From NCBI RefSeq assembly GCF_000385135.1, contig NZ_ARQM01000002.1, positions 62,001 to 126,000 on the forward strand: a DNA stretch of 64,000 nucleotides, in the 5' to 3' direction. The notes under the pieces are model-generated. The model worked only from the letters and a program-made list of their open reading frames with translations, had not been told where the DNA came from and made no database searches. Below, one piece after another: positions 23,550-31,696 of the stretch. The stretch's first letter is position 1. Each line of letters opens with the position of its first letter. Source of the DNA: Promicromonospora sukumoe 327MFSha3.1. GTDB taxonomy: Bacteria; Actinomycetota; Actinomycetes; Actinomycetales; Cellulomonadaceae. The translations under genes and the position numbers were made by a program.

Positions 23550-24836
23550 TCAGCGCGCGAGCGCGTGGGCGTCGATCCGGACGTCGAGGCCGGCCACGAG
23601 CTCGTCGGCCCAGTCCTTGGCCGCGTGGCCCGACGGGTCGGCGACCAGCACGTGCCCGATCCGCTCGTTGTTGTCGCCCGGCCGCACCTCGCGGCCGGGC
23701 GACGGCGTCTCGTGGCCGAGCACGCGGGCGTCGTCCGCCAGCCGTTCCGCGCCCCGCACCTCGCGCACGACGCCGTCCGCCGGGGCCAGCAGGAACGTGA
23801 CCGCCGCGCTCGTGGCGACCGCGGGACCCGGCACGGGCTCGCGGCCGAGCGCGAGGTCGACCAGCACCCGCAGGGGGTTGTACCCGGTCACGAGGCGGAC
23901 CAGCTCGAAGATGTACCCGCCGCCCTGGCGCGGGTTCAGCTCGATCAGCCGGGGTCCGGACGCCGTGAGCCGCACCTCGGTGTGGCTGATGCCGTGCGTG
24001 AGCCCGACGGCGGACAGCACCGCGGCGACGTGCCGCTCGATCGCGTCCCGCTCTGCTGCCGCCAGCGGCGCCGGGAACAGGTGGCCGGACTCGACGAACC
24101 CGGAACCGCCCTCGACACCGGGCTCGGCCACCGACTTGGCGGTGATGCCCAGCACCCGCGTGACGCCGTCCCGGGTCACCGACTCGACGCTGTACTCGGG
24201 CCCGTCCAGGACCCGTTCGAGCAGCGCGAGCCGCTCCAGCGGCTGGTCCCGGGTGTTGCGCTCGGGGCCGGTGACCTCGGCGAAGGCGAGGGCGAGGCCG
24301 GCCTCGTCCGTGACCTTGCGCACCCCCGTGCCGGAGTTCATGTCCACAGGCTTGACCACCAGCGGGTAACCGAGGCCCGCGGCCTCCTTGCGCGCCTGGT
24401 CCCAGGTGGACGCCACCGCGAACGGAACGTCGGGCACTCCCCCGGCGGCCAGTGCCGCGCGCACCAGGTGCTTGCGCGTCGCGGTGCGCAGCACGTGCGC
24501 GGGCGCCCCGGGCAGGCCCAGCCGTTCGGCGACGTGCGCGACGGCGGGCAGGTAGTAGTCGCAGGTCGTCAGCACGCCGTCGACGGGCCGGCCCGCGGCG
24601 CGCTCCCGGGCGGCGATCTCACGCGCCGCCGCGAGCAGGGCTGCGTCGTCGTTGGTCTCGGCGACGACCACCTCGGCGGCGAGCGCCAGCACCGGATGCT
24701 CCGTTTCGTCGGGCAGCTCGTAGAGGCCGGGGTCGCGCGTGATCAGGACGTACCGGTGGCCGGCGTCGTGCAGCAGGGGCGGGAGCATGAGGCCGGTCGA
24801 CTGGAGCCAGCTCTCGATCATCAGCAGGTTCGCCAC
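23550..24836 (-). CDS. ATP-grasp ligase, L-amino-acid-ligase-like, Zur-box controlled
   Basis: A 428-residue ATP-grasp carboxylate-amine ligase. The N-terminal pre-ATP-grasp domain has GVLTTCDYYLPAVAHVAERLGL. The ATP-binding Lys region is GYPLVVKPVDMNSGTGV and the metal-binding carboxylates lie in SHTEVRLT and LIELNPRQGGGYIFEL. Domain order and the HTEV...ELNPR pattern resemble L-amino-acid ligases (BacD-like) that make dipeptides, or PylC-like ligases. A Zur-like box lies 31-45 bases upstream, and a DHA2 exporter gene lies just before it on the same strand. A small zinc-binding peptide product is an attractive but unproven inference. Confidence 0.85.
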   Translation of the reverse strand: MANLLMIESWLQSTGLMLPPLLHDAGHRYVLITRDPGLYELPDETEHPVLALAAEVVVAETNDDAALLAAAREIAARERAAGRPVDGVLTTCDYYLPAVAHVAERLGLPGAPAHVLRTATRKHLVRAALAAGGVPDVPFAVASTWDQARKEAAGLGYPLVVKPVDMNSGTGVRKVTDEAGLALAFAEVTGPERNTRDQPLERLALLERVLDGPEYSVESVTRDGVTRVLGITAKSVAEPGVEGGSGFVESGHLFPAPLAAAERDAIERHVAAVLSAVGLTHGISHTEVRLTASGPRLIELNPRQGGGYIFELVRLVTGYNPLRVLVDLALGREPVPGPAVATSAAVTFLLAPADGVVREVRGAERLADDARVLGHETPSPGREVRPGDNNERIGHVLVADPSGHAAKDWADELVAGLDVRIDAHALAR

Positions 24837-24866
24837 GTCAGCACGCTCCGCGCGTTCGATCGCGAA

Positions 24867-24881
24867 CGAGAGTCGTTCTCA
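24867..24881 (-). promoter_or_regulatory. Zur-like box upstream of the ATP-grasp gene
   Basis: CGAGAGTCGTTCTCA matches the rpmB box TGAGAACGGTTCTCA at 11 of 15 positions, with the GTTCTCA half-site complete. It lies 31 bases before the ATP-grasp start. Confidence 0.6.
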
Positions 24882-24988
24882 ACATGGCGCACAGCCTGCC
24901 ACGGATCGTGAGGTCGTTCTCGTCGGCCGGGTGGAGCCTGTGGAAAAGCGAGGCCAGGACCGCGGGGCGCCGCACCACAGTCGACGGT

Positions 24989-26449
24989 CTACAGCACCCC
25001 GTCCGGGAGCGAGGGGTGCTCGTCGGCGGGCGGCTTCGGCCGCGGGATGAGCAGCGCGAGCACCGCGCACACGATCGACGCGAGGAGCCCGAGCAGCAGC
25101 GCCGTGCGGAACGCGTCGCCGGACGGCACCGGCACCCCGTTCAGCTCCGCACCGCCCGCGGCGAGCACCCCGCCGACGACGGCGGCCGCCGACGTCGTGC
25201 CCAGCGACCGCATGAGCGTGTTGAGGCCGTTGGCGGCGCCCGTCTCGTGCGACGGCACCACCCGCATGATCAGGGCGGGCATCGCCGCGAACCCCAGGCC
25301 GATACCGACGCCCACCACGAGGTTGACCACGAGCACGTGCCACACGTCGAGGTCGACCACGACGGCGATCACGTACGAGATGGCGATGACGGCCGACCCC
25401 ACCGCGAGCAGCGGCTTGGGTCCGAAGCGGTGCTCGAGCCGGCCCGCGACGGGCGACATGGCGAGCATCACCAGGCCGGACGGCATGAGGATCAGGCTCG
25501 CGTGCATGAGGCTGAGCCCCAGGCCGCCCGCCGCCGTCGGCAGCTCCAGGAGCTGCGGGAACACGACGTTCGAGGCGAACAGCGCGAAGCCCATCGCGAT
25601 CGAGGCCAGGTTGGTGAACAGCACCGTGCCGCGCGCCGTCACCCGGAGGTCCACGAGGGGCTCGGGGATCCGCAGCTCGTACCAGCCCCACACCAGCAGG
25701 ACGAGCAGCCCGCCGAGCAGCAGCCCGAGCGTGCGCGGCGAGCCCCAGCCCCAGTCGTTGCCGCGCGAGACCGCGAGCAGCACGCCCGTCAGGCCGATGG
25801 CGAGACCGATCACGCCGACGACGTCGAGCCGCCCGCCGGTGCGCAGAGTGCTCACGGGCACGATCCACGCGACCAGCGCCAGCGCGAGCAGGCCGATCCC
25901 GGCCGCCACCCAGAACACGACGTGCCAGTCGTAGCGCTCGGTGACGAAGGCGCTGATCGGCAGGCCGAGCGCTCCCCCGACACCGAGCGTCGCGCTGACC
26001 AGCGCGATGCCAGAGCCGAGCCGGTCCCGGTGCAGCACGTCGCGCAGGATCGAGATGCCGAGCGGGACCACGCCCATGCCCATCCCCTGCAGGCCGCGCC
26101 CCACGATCAGGAGCACCACCGACGGCGACAGGGCAGCGACCACGGAGCCCAGGGCCAGCAGGCCGAGCAGCGCGAGCGCGACGGTCTTCTTGCCGTACAT
26201 GTCGCCGAGCCGCCCGGAGATGGGCGTGCAGATCGCCGCCACCAGCAGCGTCACCGTGATCACCCAGGCGGACACGTCACGCGATACGCCCAGCAGGGTC
26301 GGCAGCTCCGCCTGGATCGGCAGCAGGATCGTCTGCATGAACGACGCCCCCATGCCGGCGAACGCGAGGACGGCGATCACCAGGCCCGGGCGCGGCATCC
26401 GCGTGAGCCGAGAACGGTCCTGGCCACCAGGGGGAAAGCGGAATCTCAT
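24989..26449 (-). CDS. DHA2-type MFS exporter
   Basis: A multidrug/metabolite:H+ antiporter with about 14 transmembrane segments. GRLGDMYGKKTVALALLGLL is motif A and the segment LQGMGMGVVPLG belongs to TM4. The chosen start is ATG 26449 (GAAGGG upstream); ATG 26398 (MPRPGLVIAV) is the position most homologues would suggest, and GTG 26545 is also open. The gene lies 152 bases upstream of, and in the same direction as, the ATP-grasp gene, which suggests export of the ligase product. A weak Zur-like sequence lies at 26409-26423. Ordinary drug efflux remains possible. Confidence 0.85.
   Translation of the reverse strand: MRFRFPPGGQDRSRLTRMPRPGLVIAVLAFAGMGASFMQTILLPIQAELPTLLGVSRDVSAWVITVTLLVAAICTPISGRLGDMYGKKTVALALLGLLALGSVVAALSPSVVLLIVGRGLQGMGMGVVPLGISILRDVLHRDRLGSGIALVSATLGVGGALGLPISAFVTERYDWHVVFWVAAGIGLLALALVAWIVPVSTLRTGGRLDVVGVIGLAIGLTGVLLAVSRGNDWGWGSPRTLGLLLGGLLVLLVWGWYELRIPEPLVDLRVTARGTVLFTNLASIAMGFALFASNVVFPQLLELPTAAGGLGLSLMHASLILMPSGLVMLAMSPVAGRLEHRFGPKPLLAVGSAVIAISYVIAVVVDLDVWHVLVVNLVVGVGIGLGFAAMPALIMRVVPSHETGAANGLNTLMRSLGTTSAAAVVGGVLAAGGAELNGVPVPSGDAFRTALLLGLLASIVCAVLALLIPRPKPPADEHPSLPDGVL
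26409..26423 (-). promoter_or_regulatory. weak Zur-like sequence at the exporter start
   Basis: CGAGAACGGTCCTGG shares 11 of 15 positions with the perfect rpmB box, including the core GAGAACGGT. It would be upstream only if the exporter starts at 26398; with earlier starts it is intragenic. Confidence 0.3.
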
Positions 26450-26664
26450 GCGCGGCAGACAACCCTTCGACGAGCGGGCGGGCCTCGGCACGCTCGGCGT
26501 GCTCGCAGCACGAGCACCGCCCGGGCACGAGGGGGATACCTGCACCTTACATAGTTGCCCGCGCCAACCGAGATCCGCCCACGGTGGCCAGGTACAGGAC
26601 AGAAGTCGGCCGCTTCTCCGCCTAGCGTCGGGAACACCGAGACAAGCCCCCGAGAGGACCCGTC

Positions 26665-27207
26665 ATGCCCGAGCAGACCACCACCGCCGCCCCCGCCGGA
26701 TACACGTCCGTGGCTCCCTGGGTCGTCACCGACGACACCGGCGCATTTCTACACTTCGTGGCCCAGGCGTTCGACGGCGAGGAGCTCGCGCGCGTCGTGA
26801 CCGAGGACGGCCAGGTCGGCCACGGCGAGATCCGCGTCGGCGACACCGTCGTGCTGGCCTTCGACCGCCGCCCCGAGTGGCCGGTCATGCCGAGCCTGCT
26901 GCGGGTGTTCGTGCCGGACGCCGACGCCGCGTTCGGCCGGGCGGTGGCGGCGGGCGCTGTCGTCGTCACCGAGCTGGGCGACAGCGCCTTCGGCCAGCGC
27001 GGTGGCCGGGTTCGGGACCCCTTCGGCAACATCTGGTGGGTGGTCAGCCACGTCGAGGACGTCCCCGAGGACGTGATGTGGCAGCGGCTGCAGGACCCGG
27101 TCTACGCCGAGGGCATGCGCGTGGCCCAGGCGACGCTCGACGCCGAGCTGAGCGGACGCGACCAGGGCCGCAGCAGCGCGCCCGTCGCGCCGTCCGGCCA
27201 GAGCTGA
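26665..27207 (+). CDS. VOC superfamily protein, PhnB/glyoxalase-like
   Basis: A 180-residue vicinal-oxygen-chelate fold protein. Paired beta-alpha-beta-beta-beta modules are visible as GYTSVAPWVVTDDTGAFLHF and SLLRVFVPDADAAFGRAVAA. RVRDPFGNIWWVVSHVEDVP is the typical PhnB-like C-terminal strand. The classical metal-binding His/Glu set is incomplete, as in many PhnB-like proteins. A role in resistance or in binding a small substrate is possible; nothing nearby specifies it. CGAGAGGA precedes the ATG. Confidence 0.88.
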   Translation: MPEQTTTAAPAGYTSVAPWVVTDDTGAFLHFVAQAFDGEELARVVTEDGQVGHGEIRVGDTVVLAFDRRPEWPVMPSLLRVFVPDADAAFGRAVAAGAVVVTELGDSAFGQRGGRVRDPFGNIWWVVSHVEDVPEDVMWQRLQDPVYAEGMRVAQATLDAELSGRDQGRSSAPVAPSGQS

Positions 27208-27216
27208 CCCGGTGCA

Positions 27217-27279
27217 CTTCGAGGCCTAAGTTTCTTCGCTTTGACCGGGGGTCAAAGCGAAGAAACTTAGGCCTCGAAG
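27217..27279. repeat. perfect 30-bp hairpin between convergent genes
   Basis: Bases 27217-27246 are exactly complementary to 27250-27279, with a 3-base loop (GGG). The arm includes the AT-richer core AAGTTTCTTCGCTTTG, unlike the surrounding GC-rich DNA. It starts 10 bases after the VOC stop and ends 51 bases before the convergent SRPBCC stop. Confidence 0.95.
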
Positions 27280-27329
27280 GTGAAGGGTGGACGACGGCGG
27301 GGAGCAACCCCCTCGGGCCGACGGCGGGG

Positions 27330-27830
27330 TCAGGACGCCGCGAGCTCGACCGCCAGCTCCTCGACCAGGTCGTAACCCTCCTGCATGCCACCCTCCATGC
27401 CCGAGCCGACGATCATGTCCCGGACCTCCTTGCTGGGGACGACCGTGCGGACGGTGAGCGTGGTGCGCCCGTCGTGCTCGGTGAGCGTGTAGTGGTTCAG
27501 GGTGGGCTCGGAGTCGCCGTCGGGCATGCCCTCGAACACCTCGGTGTGGGTCATCCGCTCCGGCGCCGCGATCTCGCGGTACTCGCCGTGGAACCCCACC
27601 TCGGAGCCGTCGTTCGCGGTCATCACGTACCGCCACGATCCGCCGACCCGCAGGTCGACGGTCGCCTCGGTCACGGTGCCGCGCTGCCCGGCCCACCAGC
27701 GCCGGATCAGCTCCGGCTCGGTGAGCACCCGCCACACCTGGTGGCGCGGCGCGTTGAACTCGCGGGTCACCAGGATCTCGGTGTCGGTCGGGAGCGTCAG
27801 GACGGCGCTGCCCTTGGTCGTGGTGGTCAT
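27330..27830 (-). CDS. SRPBCC family protein (AHSA1-like)
   Basis: A 166-residue START/SRPBCC protein of the activator-of-Hsp90 C-terminal-like group. The family hallmarks are REFNAPRHQVWRVLTEPELI, RRWWAGQRG, VGGSWRYVM and FHGEYREIAAPERMTHTEVF. The fold makes a hydrophobic ligand cavity. It is co-directional with the ArsR-type gene immediately upstream (one base between stop and start). ArsR-SRPBCC pairs are very common in actinobacteria, where the regulator is thought to control the ligand-binding partner. The ligand is unknown. Confidence 0.92.
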   Translation of the reverse strand: MTTTTKGSAVLTLPTDTEILVTREFNAPRHQVWRVLTEPELIRRWWAGQRGTVTEATVDLRVGGSWRYVMTANDGSEVGFHGEYREIAAPERMTHTEVFEGMPDGDSEPTLNHYTLTEHDGRTTLTVRTVVPSKEVRDMIVGSGMEGGMQEGYDLVEELAVELAAS

Positions 27831-27831
27831 G

Positions 27832-28194
27832 TCAGTCTCCTTGTCCGGTTCCTGCATCGGTCGGTGGCCGCGTCCCGAGCTCGTCGAGCACGTCGTCCAT
27901 GAGGTCGAACCGCTCGTTCCAGAGCCGCTCGTACTGCGCGACCCAGTCGTGGACGGCGCGCAGCGGCGCGCCGTTGACCCGGTAGAGGCGGCGGCGCCCG
28001 TCGTCGCGCACATCCACCAGCCCCACCTCCCGCAGCACCCGCAGGTGCTTGGACACCTGCGGCTGGGCGAGCCCGAGCAGCTCGACCAGGTCGCCCACCG
28101 CGAGCTCGCCGCCGGCCAGGGCGTCGAGGATCTCGCGGCGGCGCGGCTCGGCCACCGCGTTGAACGCGTCGGTAGTGGTCGCTGCTCGTGCCAT
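27832..28194 (-). CDS. ArsR family transcriptional regulator
   Basis: A 120-residue winged-helix repressor. FNAVAEPRRREILDALAGGE and LLGLAQPQVSKHLRVLREVG give the HTH, with the recognition helix QPQVSKHL; the wing is VDVRDDGRRRLYRVN. No Cys metal site is present, so it belongs to the non-metal SdpR-like ArsR group. It forms an operon with the SRPBCC gene. An A/T-rich direct repeat, CATATACCCATATG, directly upstream is a likely autoregulatory operator. Confidence 0.93.
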   Translation of the reverse strand: MARAATTTDAFNAVAEPRRREILDALAGGELAVGDLVELLGLAQPQVSKHLRVLREVGLVDVRDDGRRRLYRVNGAPLRAVHDWVAQYERLWNERFDLMDDVLDELGTRPPTDAGTGQGD

Positions 28195-28202
28195 GCCTCA
28201 AA

Positions 28203-28216
28203 CATATACCCATATG
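28203..28216 (-). promoter_or_regulatory. probable ArsR operator
   Basis: CATATACCCATATG contains two CATAT elements and the palindrome CATATG, 9 bases before the ArsR start codon, in otherwise GC-rich DNA. Confidence 0.45.
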
Positions 28217-28303
28217 GGAATGCGTCAAGAGCGCTCCCGAAGATCACCCCGAACCGGATCGGCTCCTCCTTACCGATGACTCGCCGTGGGAAGCACACAC
28301 AGC

Positions 28304-28352
28304 CGGAGGGGTAACGGAGCGGTAGCAGTGCTACCGCTCCGTTACCCCTCCG
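28304..28352. terminator. 24-bp perfect hairpin after the LacI-type gene
   Basis: Bases 28304-28327 are exactly complementary to 28329-28352 around a single central base. As RNA the innermost pairs would open into a small loop. It lies downstream of the LacI-type gene and upstream of the ArsR promoter, both on the minus strand. No U-run follows. Confidence 0.8.
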
Positions 28353-28399
28353 TCCGCATCATGCTTTCCCCGGAGACCGACGACGGCCCCGGGGGCACC

Positions 28400-29434
28400 T
28401 CAGCCCGGCGCCGGCGCCGTCGACGCCCGGACCATGAGCCGCTGCTCCGCCGTCCGACGGCGGGCGCGCGCGGCCCGCGGCAGCAGGGCGAGCTCCAACG
28501 CCTGCCGGCCCATGTCCTTCATCGGCAGGCGCACCGTCGTCAGGGCCGGCGACAGGTGGCCCGCCACGGTGACGTCGTCGAACCCGGTGACCGACACGTC
28601 GTCCGGGACCCAGACGCCCCGCTCCCCCAGCACCGACAGCACGCCCACGGCCATGTCGTCGTTGAGCGCGAGGATCGCGGTGGCGTCGGGGTGGGCGTCG
28701 AGGATGCGGCGGGCGGCGTCCTTGCCGCCGTCGAGCGTGAACGCGGCCTCGACCACGGGCAGGTCCGCGAGCCGCAGGCCGTGGTCGCCGAGCGCCTGCT
28801 CGACGCCGGCCAGCCGGTCGGCCATCGTGGCCAGCCGCCGCGACCCGGCAGCGACGGCGATGCGCCGGTGGCCGAGCGAGAGCAGGTGCTCGGCGATGGC
28901 CCGGCCGCCCGCGACGTTGGCCGGGACCACGGCGTCGACGCCGAGCTGCGGGTGCCGGCCGATCACGGCGACCCGCCCGCCGGTCGCCTCGAAGGCATGC
29001 ACCTGCGCCTTCATCTGGGCCTGCACGTCACGGTCGAGGTGCCCGGACCCGGCCACGACGATGATCCCGACGCCGGCCCCCGCCAGCGCACGCAGCTGCG
29101 CGACCTCGGCGTGGGGGTCCCGGCCCGTGTGGCAGATCTGCACCATGCGCCCGTGCGCACCCGCCACCTCCAGCACCCCGCTGGCGATCTCGGCGAAGTA
29201 CGGGTCGCCGATCTCGTGCACCACCAGCCCGACCGCGGGGCTGGCGCCGCTCGCGAGCGATCGGGCGTGCACGTTGGCGACGTACCCGAGCTCGGTGGCG
29301 ACGGCGCGGACGCGTTCCGCGAGCGCCTCGGAGACCCCGGCGGCCCCGGACAGGGCGCGGGAGGCGGTCGCGATGGACACGCCGGCGTGCTCTGCGACGT
29401 CGACCAGGCGGAGCCCGGCGGTGTGCTTGCGCAT
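28400..29434 (-). CDS. LacI family transcriptional regulator
   Basis: A 344-residue regulator. The N-terminal LacI HTH is LRLVDVAEHAGVSIATASRA, followed by LSGAAGVSEALAERVRAVA and the hinge VANVHARSLASG. The periplasmic-binding-protein-like effector domain follows (VGLVVHEIGDPYFAEIASGV, AILALNDDMAVG, VSVTGFDDVTVAGHLSPALT). It is divergent from the LIV-type transporter operon, and two palindromic sequences typical for LacI proteins lie right downstream of that operon's -10. It is therefore very probably the local repressor; the effector is likely a sugar or related compound. Confidence 0.93.
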   Translation of the reverse strand: MRKHTAGLRLVDVAEHAGVSIATASRALSGAAGVSEALAERVRAVATELGYVANVHARSLASGASPAVGLVVHEIGDPYFAEIASGVLEVAGAHGRMVQICHTGRDPHAEVAQLRALAGAGVGIIVVAGSGHLDRDVQAQMKAQVHAFEATGGRVAVIGRHPQLGVDAVVPANVAGGRAIAEHLLSLGHRRIAVAAGSRRLATMADRLAGVEQALGDHGLRLADLPVVEAAFTLDGGKDAARRILDAHPDATAILALNDDMAVGVLSVLGERGVWVPDDVSVTGFDDVTVAGHLSPALTTVRLPMKDMGRQALELALLPRAARARRRTAEQRLMVRASTAPAPG

Positions 29435-29485
29435 CGAATCTCCTCGCCACGGTAAAGCGCCAGGTAATGAATGGTGCCAGAACCC

Positions 29486-29514
29486 TTGTCACACGGCGCC
29501 CCAGTTCCTAGAGT
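29486..29514 (+). promoter_or_regulatory. promoter of the LIV/ThuA operon
   Basis: TTGTCA (29486-29491) and TAGAGT (29509-29514) are separated by exactly 17 bases, a good sigma70-type promoter for the substrate-binding protein gene at 29575. Confidence 0.6.
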
Positions 29515-29515
29515 G

Positions 29516-29543
29516 CCGTAAGCGGTTACGGAAGCGCTTGCCC
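29516..29543 (+). promoter_or_regulatory. LacI-type operators
   Basis: CCGTAAGCGGTTACGG (29516-29531) is a near-perfect palindrome (CCGTAA...TTACGG), directly followed by GAAGCGCTTGCC with the LacI-family core AAGCGCTT (29532-29539). Both lie just downstream of the -10, where bound repressor would block transcription. Confidence 0.7.
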
Positions 29544-29574
29544 ACGATGATGTGGACCCACAAGGGAGTGGACC

Positions 29575-30807
29575 ATGAGAGCAACCCGACGCCTGACGGT
29601 AGCGGCAATCGCCGCGGCCTCGGCACTTTCCCTGTCCGCCTGTCTGGCGAGCCCGGAGCAGGGCGGCGGTGAGGGAGGCGGTCCGGACGACCCGATCGTC
29701 ATCGGCGTCTCGCTCCCGCTGACGGGCGACTTCGCCGAGCCGGGCAAGGGAGTGCAACGGGGATATGAAGCCTGGGCCAAGCACGTCAACGAGAACGGTG
29801 GGCTGCTGGGCCGCCAGGTGGAGCTGGTCATCGTCGACGACCAGTCGAACGCGGACCGCGTGGCCTCGGACTACGAGCGGCTGATCAACCAGGACGGCGT
29901 GGACCTGGTCTTCGGGCCGTTCTCGACGCGGCTCGTGGTGCCGGCGGCGCAGGTGGCCCAGGACTACGGGTTCCTGTTCGTGGAGCCGGCGGGCGCCGCG
30001 GCGGAGGTGTTCGAGCAGGGCTTCGACAACCTGTTCTACGCGGCGCCGGCCATCGCCGACGACCACTACGACCACCTGGCCGAGTACGTCCTGGCGCTGC
30101 CGGAGGACGAGCGGCCGAAGACGGTCGCGGTGGCGTCGATGGACGACCCGTTCGCGCAGGGCACCGCGTACGGCCTGCGGGACAAGCTCGCCGACGCTGG
30201 GATCGAGGTGGTGGTCGACGAGGTCTACCCGCCCAACACCACGGACTTCAGCGGCATCGCGGCGAAGATCGCGGACTCGGCGGCGGACCTGCTGATCGTG
30301 GGCTCGCAGTACCAGGACGGCGTGAACCTCGTGGTGGCGCTGCAGCAGCAGGACTACCAGCCGCAGATGGCGGCGATCTCCGGGGCGCCGACCAACGCCG
30401 AGTTCCCGGAGGCGATCGGCGACAAGACCGAGGGCATCCTGGCCCCCACCGGGTACACGCCGACGGCGCCGTACCCGTCCAACCAGGAGTTCGTCGAGGC
30501 CTACACGGCCGAGCACGACGCCCCGCCGGCCGAGGACGAGGCGAACGCCTGGACCACGGGCCAGGTCGTGGCGGCCGCGGTCGAGGCGGTGGGCTGCGCC
30601 GACCCGAGCCCGGAGTGCCAGGAGCAGCTTGTCGGGTGGCTCAAGGAGAACGAGGTCGAGACCGTCGTCGGCACGCTGAGCTGGGACGCGCAGGGGCGGC
30701 CGCAGAGCGCGCACCTGATCCAGCAGTACGTGGACGGCGAGATCAAGATCGTGCTGCCGGACGACGTCAAGGAAGCCGACCTCGTGCACCCGAAGCCCGC
30801 GTGGTGA
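29575..30807 (+). CDS. ABC transporter substrate-binding lipoprotein, LivJ-like
   Basis: A 410-residue type I periplasmic-binding protein. The signal ends in the lipobox LSLSAC (Cys at residue 23), giving a membrane-anchored lipoprotein. The body shows IVIGVSLPLTGDFAEPGKGV, GGLLGRQVELVIVDDQSNAD and VDLVFGPFSTRLVVPAA, the branched-chain amino acid/urea-binding pattern. It heads the operon with two permeases, two ATPases, a ThuA protein and a dehydrogenase. LIV-type binding proteins also bind amides, aromatic acids and other ligands, so the substrate here is open. AAGGGAG precedes the ATG. Confidence 0.92.
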   Translation: MRATRRLTVAAIAAASALSLSACLASPEQGGGEGGGPDDPIVIGVSLPLTGDFAEPGKGVQRGYEAWAKHVNENGGLLGRQVELVIVDDQSNADRVASDYERLINQDGVDLVFGPFSTRLVVPAAQVAQDYGFLFVEPAGAAAEVFEQGFDNLFYAAPAIADDHYDHLAEYVLALPEDERPKTVAVASMDDPFAQGTAYGLRDKLADAGIEVVVDEVYPPNTTDFSGIAAKIADSAADLLIVGSQYQDGVNLVVALQQQDYQPQMAAISGAPTNAEFPEAIGDKTEGILAPTGYTPTAPYPSNQEFVEAYTAEHDAPPAEDEANAWTTGQVVAAAVEAVGCADPSPECQEQLVGWLKENEVETVVGTLSWDAQGRPQSAHLIQQYVDGEIKIVLPDDVKEADLVHPKPAW

Positions 30808-30811
30808 CCCG

Positions 30812-31696
30812 ATGACCGGTGCCCTGTTCGCGCAGTGCCTGGTGCTCGGCATCCTGCTGGGCGGGCTGTACGCCCTCCTCGCGGCCGGGCTGACCCTGTA
30901 CTTCGGCGTGATGCGCGTGGTGATGATCGCCCACTCGGCGTTCCTGATCCTGGCCGCGTACCTCGCCTGGTACTTCCACGAGCGCACGGGGATCGACCCG
31001 CTGCTGTCGCTGGTCGTCACGGTGCCGCTGTTCTTCGTGGTCGGCTACGGGATGCAGCGGTTCCTCGTGTCCCGGCTGCGGCCCATCAGCCTGACGACGA
31101 TGTCGGTGCTGCTCACCTTCGCCGTCGCGCTCACGATCGAGGGGCTGCTCGGGTTCGTGTGGACCGGGACGCAGCGCCGCGTCCAGCTCGGCTACTCCGG
31201 CATGAGCATCGAGGTGGCGGGCGTCAGCATCGCGGTGGTCAAGCTCATCGCGTTCGGTCTGGCGGCCGTCTCGCTCGGCGCGCTGTACCTGATCCTGCGG
31301 CGCACGTCGTTCGGCCGGGCGCTGCGGGCCACCACCCAGCACCCGGAGGCAGCACGCCTGGTCGGCATCGACACCGACCGCGTGGCCGGGCTCGGCTTCG
31401 GGCTGGGGCTGGCCACGGCCGCCGTCGGCGGGACCGCCCTGGCGCTGGACTACACGATCTACCCGTCGCTGCACTGGCACTGGATCGGGCCGCTGATGGC
31501 GATCATCGTCGTGGGCGGGCTGGGCAGCATCCCCGGGGCCGCCATCGCGGCCCTGCTGCTGGGCGTGGCGGCGAGCCTGCTGCAGGTGCCGCTCGGCACC
31601 ACGTGGGCGCAGACCGTGTTCTACCTGGCCCTGTTCGTGACCCTCATGATCCGCCCGCAGGGATTCTTCGGAGGTCGCCTTGCCCAACGCTTCTAG
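30812..31696 (+). CDS. LIV-type ABC transporter permease, LivH-like
   Basis: A 294-residue inner-membrane permease with about eight hydrophobic segments. The start FAQCLVLGILLGGLYALLAA, then GLTLYFGVMRVVMIAHSAF, is the canonical LivH signature. LIMAIIVVGGLGSIPGAAIA-like sequence near residue 235 is the cytoplasmic coupling EAA-type loop. It overlaps the next permease gene by 17 bases. It works with the LivM-, LivG- and LivF-like products in importing the ligand captured by the binding protein. Confidence 0.93.
   Translation: MTGALFAQCLVLGILLGGLYALLAAGLTLYFGVMRVVMIAHSAFLILAAYLAWYFHERTGIDPLLSLVVTVPLFFVVGYGMQRFLVSRLRPISLTTMSVLLTFAVALTIEGLLGFVWTGTQRRVQLGYSGMSIEVAGVSIAVVKLIAFGLAAVSLGALYLILRRTSFGRALRATTQHPEAARLVGIDTDRVAGLGFGLGLATAAVGGTALALDYTIYPSLHWHWIGPLMAIIVVGGLGSIPGAAIAALLLGVAASLLQVPLGTTWAQTVFYLALFVTLMIRPQGFFGGRLAQRF

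Noticed and set aside
27217-27279. Inverted repeat as an insertion sequence end
   Set aside because: The arms are separated by only 3 bases, no transposase gene or target duplication is visible.
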